Source of the DNA: an uncultured SAR86 cluster bacterium
GTDB lineage: Bacteria > Pseudomonadota > Gammaproteobacteria > Magnimaribacterales > D2472
Assembly: GCA_902599315.1 (NCBI GenBank)
Contig: CACKEY010000002.1
Span: 1-64,000 of the forward strand
DNA: 64,000 bases
Direction: 5' to 3'
Shown: positions 60,619 to 64,000 of the stretch, piece after piece
Position numbering within the stretch: position 1 is the first letter of the stretch
Layout of the letters: every line of letters begins with the position of its first letter
Position numbers and translations under genes: made by a program
The notes under the pieces: generated by a model
Database searches by the model: none
What the model saw: the letters and a program-made list of their open reading frames with translations, nothing else
Told to the model about the DNA's origin: nothing

Positions 60619-63063
60619 ATGAAAAAAAATATCTATGCATTTTGTTTAATAGCTCTTCTTGGGCAAAATTTGTTTGCTCAATCTAATGAAATAGAGGAGA
60701 TAATAACTACTGCATTAAAGACTGAGAAAACACTTCAAGAGGTCCCAGTTGCTGTATCCGTTATAAGCGCAGATGAGATCGCCAAGTCTAACGTGATTGA
60801 TGCATTTGATTTAATGACAGTTGTGCCCTCTCTGGATACAAGACAATATCAAACCTCTAAAAATGCAGCCTTCTTTATCAGGGGCTTTGGTAATGGGGCT
60901 AATAATGCTGGAATTGAACCATCAGTAGCTTTATTTATTGATGGTGTATATCGTTCAAAAGCTCAAGGACGTATTAGCGACCTCCCTGAAATAGAAAGAA
61001 TTGAGGTTCTTCGTGGTCCACAAAGTACATTGTTTGGAAAAAATGCAACGGCTGGTGTGATTAACATTATTACAAAGAAACCCTCTTTTGAAAGCTATGG
61101 AAAAGTTTCTGCATCTATCGGAAACTACAATTCAAAAAAAGCGAAAGTTTACTACACTGGTCCACTCAGTGAATCTGTAGCCTATAGCCTTAATATTGCA
61201 AATCATACTCGTGATGGCTTTGCAAAAAATGCAGTAACAGGTGGCGAAATGAATAACAGAGACCGTTACTCAGTAAGAGCGGACTTATTAATTGAAAGTT
61301 CTGATGACTTAGAAATAAGAGTTACCGCAGATTATGATGAGTATGATGAATTCTGTTGTTGGGCAGGAAATGTTGCGGCGGGCCCAACTAAACTAATTAC
61401 TTATATGCTCGGAGCACAAGCTCCTCCAAGCAATCCCTATCATGACACTGTCTATTATGATCATGATTCCACATCAGAAGGTGAAAATTCTGGAATAACA
61501 ATAAACATTGTTAAAGAGATGGAAAATATGACTTTGACTAGTATTACCTCCTCAAGAAGTTCAGATGGTTATGATCTTGCTGATATAGATTTTGATGGCG
61601 CTCCTATGATCACACCAAGAACTACAAATACAAATCTAGATGCAGTCTCACAAGAATTTAGATTAGCCTCTAATAATAATGAAAAAGTAAATTGGCTTGT
61701 AGGAGCCTATTATTATCAAGAGGATCTTGAATATGATGGTGATGTATTGTGGGGTCCGGCATGGAGACCATTAATGGACATCTTTGTTGCTCAACAAACT
61801 GGTGGAGCTGCAACGCTTGCAGGAGTAGGTGCTCTATTTGGAGTCCCATCATCTCAAATATTACAAGCCGGAACTGGAAGTATTGTCTCAGGAACTCAAG
61901 ATACTGAAACGACAACTTTTTTTGCTCAAGTTGACATTAATCTTTCCGATAAATTAAGTGCAATTCTGGGAGCAAGTTATATTGAAGATGAAAAAAAAGC
62001 TACTCTTTCAGAATTAAATACAGATATATTTTCTCAACTTGATTTCGTAGGGGCTGGAACATTACAAGCTATTCAAGCAGGCTTTCCTCCACCAGTAGCT
62101 GCAGCAATAGGAGCAAATCCAGCTACAAATCCATTGCTTGCATTTCAGGGTCTACAATTTCTTAATCAATTAGTTGCAATACCTAATGCTGCTGAGGATG
62201 GTCAATCAACTGATGATAATGTTGATTATACCGCTAAGTTAACCTACTTGATCAATGACAATATTTCAGTCTATGGTGGAATTGCAACTGGATTTAAATC
62301 CTCTGCATGGAACCTTACAGGAAACTCACTTCCATCTACTGCTGAAATTGCTGCACTCGCTGCTGCAGGCACTCCTGTTCCAGCAAACACATCAGCGGGT
62401 CAAAGATATGCTCGACCAGAAAGTGCAGAAGTTTATGAGATTGGAATGAAAATGAGGCTTCCTACTGGTTATCTAAACATTACAGCGTTTAAGCAAGAAA
62501 TTGAGGACTTTCAATCTAATGTATTTGTTAGCTCTGGTTTTATATTAGCTAATGCTGGTCTGCAATCATCAGAAGGTTTTGAATTTGACTTGTTGTTTTC
62601 TCCAGTCTCAAATATTGACATAACTCTTGGTGGATTAGTAATGGATTCAAATTATGATTCATTCGTTGGTTCATCAGCTGGGGACATGAGTGGAACTAAG
62701 CCTGAGAATGTTCATGATGATTCACTTACAAGTGCAATTACGTACAATTGGAGTAGAGGCGCAATAGATGGCTATGTAAGATTGAATCATCTTTATTCTG
62801 GACCTACTTGGACCAGATTAAACCCAGGTGATAATGAGGTAATGTGCGCAGCTGGATTCTGCAAAAAAACCAAAGGGACCCTTAACTTTAGTGCAGGAAT
62901 ATCAATGGGCAATTTAGACATTATTTTATATGGTAACAACATAAATGATGATAAATATTTAATGGCTACATTCTCAGAAGTTGGTGATCCGCTAGCATCA
63001 TCTTTTAATGGATATCCAAACTCGCCTGAGACTTATGGCATAACGTTCAATTACTCTTTCTAG
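60619..63063 (+). CDS. TonB-dependent outer-membrane receptor, 814 aa
   Basis: The receptor carries large substrates across the outer membrane using TonB energy. I start at 60619 (MKKNIYAFCLIALLGQNLFAQS), where a signal peptide and ribosome site GGGGAA are right; an upstream in-frame ATG adds unrelated residues. The plug domain shows IIRGFGN-type blocks: AAFFIRGFGNGANNAGIEPSVALFIDGVYRSKAQG, IERIEVLRGPQSTLFGKNATAGVINIITKKPSFE. A TonB box region (EIEEIITTALKTEKTLQEVPVAV) precedes it, and the barrel ends ...SPETYGITFNYSF with terminal phenylalanine. A low-complexity loop (PPPVAAAIGANPATNPLLAF) lies near residues 490-510. The substrate is unknown; a paralogue follows directly. Confidence 0.92.
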   Translation: MKKNIYAFCLIALLGQNLFAQSNEIEEIITTALKTEKTLQEVPVAVSVISADEIAKSNVIDAFDLMTVVPSLDTRQYQTSKNAAFFIRGFGNGANNAGIEPSVALFIDGVYRSKAQGRISDLPEIERIEVLRGPQSTLFGKNATAGVINIITKKPSFESYGKVSASIGNYNSKKAKVYYTGPLSESVAYSLNIANHTRDGFAKNAVTGGEMNNRDRYSVRADLLIESSDDLEIRVTADYDEYDEFCCWAGNVAAGPTKLITYMLGAQAPPSNPYHDTVYYDHDSTSEGENSGITINIVKEMENMTLTSITSSRSSDGYDLADIDFDGAPMITPRTTNTNLDAVSQEFRLASNNNEKVNWLVGAYYYQEDLEYDGDVLWGPAWRPLMDIFVAQQTGGAATLAGVGALFGVPSSQILQAGTGSIVSGTQDTETTTFFAQVDINLSDKLSAILGASYIEDEKKATLSELNTDIFSQLDFVGAGTLQAIQAGFPPPVAAAIGANPATNPLLAFQGLQFLNQLVAIPNAAEDGQSTDDNVDYTAKLTYLINDNISVYGGIATGFKSSAWNLTGNSLPSTAEIAALAAAGTPVPANTSAGQRYARPESAEVYEIGMKMRLPTGYLNITAFKQEIEDFQSNVFVSSGFILANAGLQSSEGFEFDLLFSPVSNIDITLGGLVMDSNYDSFVGSSAGDMSGTKPENVHDDSLTSAITYNWSRGAIDGYVRLNHLYSGPTWTRLNPGDNEVMCAAGFCKKTKGTLNFSAGISMGNLDIILYGNNINDDKYLMATFSEVGDPLASSFNGYPNSPETYGITFNYSF

Positions 63064-63106
63064 TCCTTACCCCCCTGCTTTATCTTAAGAACTAGGTAAT
63101 TGTATT

Positions 63107-63139
63107 AAAGGGAATTCTTAGGAATTCCCTTTTTTTTTT
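63107..63139 (+). terminator. Terminator between the two TonB receptors
   Basis: AAAGGGAATTC and GAATTCCCTTT form an 11-bp perfect stem with a 4-base loop followed by nine or more T residues. It ends the first receptor's message so the second must have its own promoter. Confidence 0.92.
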
Positions 63140-63241
63140 AGATTCATTTAAAAAAATTACGTATCAATAAGATCATATAAATACTTCCAGTTGATCAAAT
63201 TTATAATATAATTTGCAAGATTTCTTATCCTGGGGGGGAAT

Positions 63242-64000
63242 ATGAAAAATAAACTTCTTAGCATCAGTGCTATTTTTTTGTTATTGCAAATTTCACATAT
63301 CAATGCTCAAAGTGTTGAAGAGATAATAGTTACTGCAACAAAGACTGAAAAAACATTACAGGAAGTGCCTGTCGCAGTTTCTGTTGTAAACGCAGATACA
63401 ATTGAAAAAGCTGGAATCACTGATATGTTTGACCTTAAGTCAGTTGTTCCCTCTCTAGAAACTAGGCAATACCAATCATCAACTAATGCCACTTTTTTTA
63501 TTAGAGGGTTTGGAAACGGCTCAAACAATCCTGGAGTTGAACCTTCTGTGGCATTATTCATTGATGGCGTATACCGCTCAAGCATGCAATCACAGATTTC
63601 TGATTTGCCAGTGCTCGAGAGAATTGAGGTTCTAAGAGGACCACAAAGTACATTATTTGGAAAAAATGCTTCTGCTGGTGTGATTAACATTGTTACCAAA
63701 AAGCCATCATTTGAAAGATCAGGATATGTGTCATCTACATTAGGAAACTTTAATACAAAAAAAGTAAAAAGTTATATTACAGGTCCGTTAAATGAAACTA
63801 CAGCATATAGTCTTAGCGCTAATGTTCATCAATCTGATGGACATACAGATAATGTGACAACTGGAAGTGATATGAATAATAGAGATAGATTTGGATTTAG
63901 AGGTGAGTTGTTATTTCAACCATCTGATGATCTATCAATAAGACTAACAGCTGACTATGATGAATATGATGAAACTTGTTGTGCGGTGGGAAGTACATCT
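63242..64000 (+). CDS. TonB-dependent receptor, paralogue, cut by window end
   Basis: An ATG at 63242 with ribosome site GGGGGGAA opens a frame that stays free of stops for 253 codons to the window end. The signal peptide (MKNKLLSISAIFLLLQISHINAQ) is followed by SVEEIIVTATKTEKTLQEVPVAVSVV and a plug domain closely matching the upstream receptor (FFIRGFGNGSNNPGVEPSVALFIDGVYRSSMQSQISDLPVLERIEVLRGPQSTLFGKNASAGVINIVTKKPSFERSG). The two are tandem duplicates that have diverged in the loops. The 3' end lies outside the window. Confidence 0.92.
   Translation, partial: MKNKLLSISAIFLLLQISHINAQSVEEIIVTATKTEKTLQEVPVAVSVVNADTIEKAGITDMFDLKSVVPSLETRQYQSSTNATFFIRGFGNGSNNPGVEPSVALFIDGVYRSSMQSQISDLPVLERIEVLRGPQSTLFGKNASAGVINIVTKKPSFERSGYVSSTLGNFNTKKVKSYITGPLNETTAYSLSANVHQSDGHTDNVTTGSDMNNRDRFGFRGELLFQPSDDLSIRLTADYDEYDETCCAVGSTS

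Overview
The window reads as a slice of an AT-rich, streamlined marine gammaproteobacterial chromosome. TonB-dependent receptors, sulfatase, GH2/GH3 glycosidases, a sodium/glucose symporter, two photolyase-family proteins, E. coli-like tesA/ybbA/ybbP, queF, tatD, bolA and glcB, very short intergenic gaps and many 1-8 nt gene overlaps fit a SAR86-like organism. That name is an inference from gene content; no rRNA gene is present. I see no phage, insertion sequence or CRISPR array.

Layout. 1-6.7 kb: unknown protein, HelD-type helicase, DUF2237, metallo-beta-lactamase-fold and DUF3604 proteins. 6.8-15.7 kb: tRNA-Arg followed at once by ggt, VOC and rhodanese proteins, an EamA exporter behind a structured leader, a small gene under a near-consensus LexA box, tRNA-Ser, then the ybbP/ybbA/tesA block. 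15.7-22.4 kb: one tightly coupled minus-strand operon (thioesterase, MoxR ATPase, VWA protein, permease, yadG, yadH, queF). 22.4-28.4 kb: tatD, an alpha-methylacyl-CoA racemase, an RND transporter, bolA, ogt, a secreted protein and tRNA-Gly. 28.6-37.8 kb: PhoD-like phosphatase plus a DPRP-type photolyase, a Baeyer-Villiger monooxygenase/sulfatase/hydrolase operon, a CinA-NadD fusion and a bL33-like protein. 37.9-51.8 kb: DUF5916 outer-membrane protein, a glucose module (symporter, glucokinase, 6-phosphogluconolactonase, GH3), a patatin gene between two copies of a GGA-rich small RNA, GH2, DUF1330 and malate synthase G. 52-64 kb: secreted proteins, an S9 peptidase, a photolyase/cryptochrome divergent from cfa, tRNA-Gly, a lipoprotein hydrolase and two tandem TonB-dependent receptors, the second cut by the window end.

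How it works together. The cell appears to import and hydrolyse algal glycans, sulfated compounds and peptides (TonB receptors, GH2, GH3, sulfatase, S9 peptidase). Glucose goes to 6-phosphogluconate through Glk and Pgl. C2/lipid carbon is fed in through GlcB, the CoA racemase and thioesterases. Light and DNA damage are met with two photolyase-family proteins, Ogt, HelD and an SOS-controlled small protein.

The signals least explained by ordinary annotation are regulatory. They are (i) two nearly identical ~218-nt GGA-rich sRNA genes, each with a complete sigma70 promoter and intrinsic terminator; (ii) a LexA box over an unknown 77-residue gene; and (iii) a leader upstream of the EamA exporter with a 10-codon ORF ending in an 11-nt perfect Shine-Dalgarno, followed by hairpins and a terminator.
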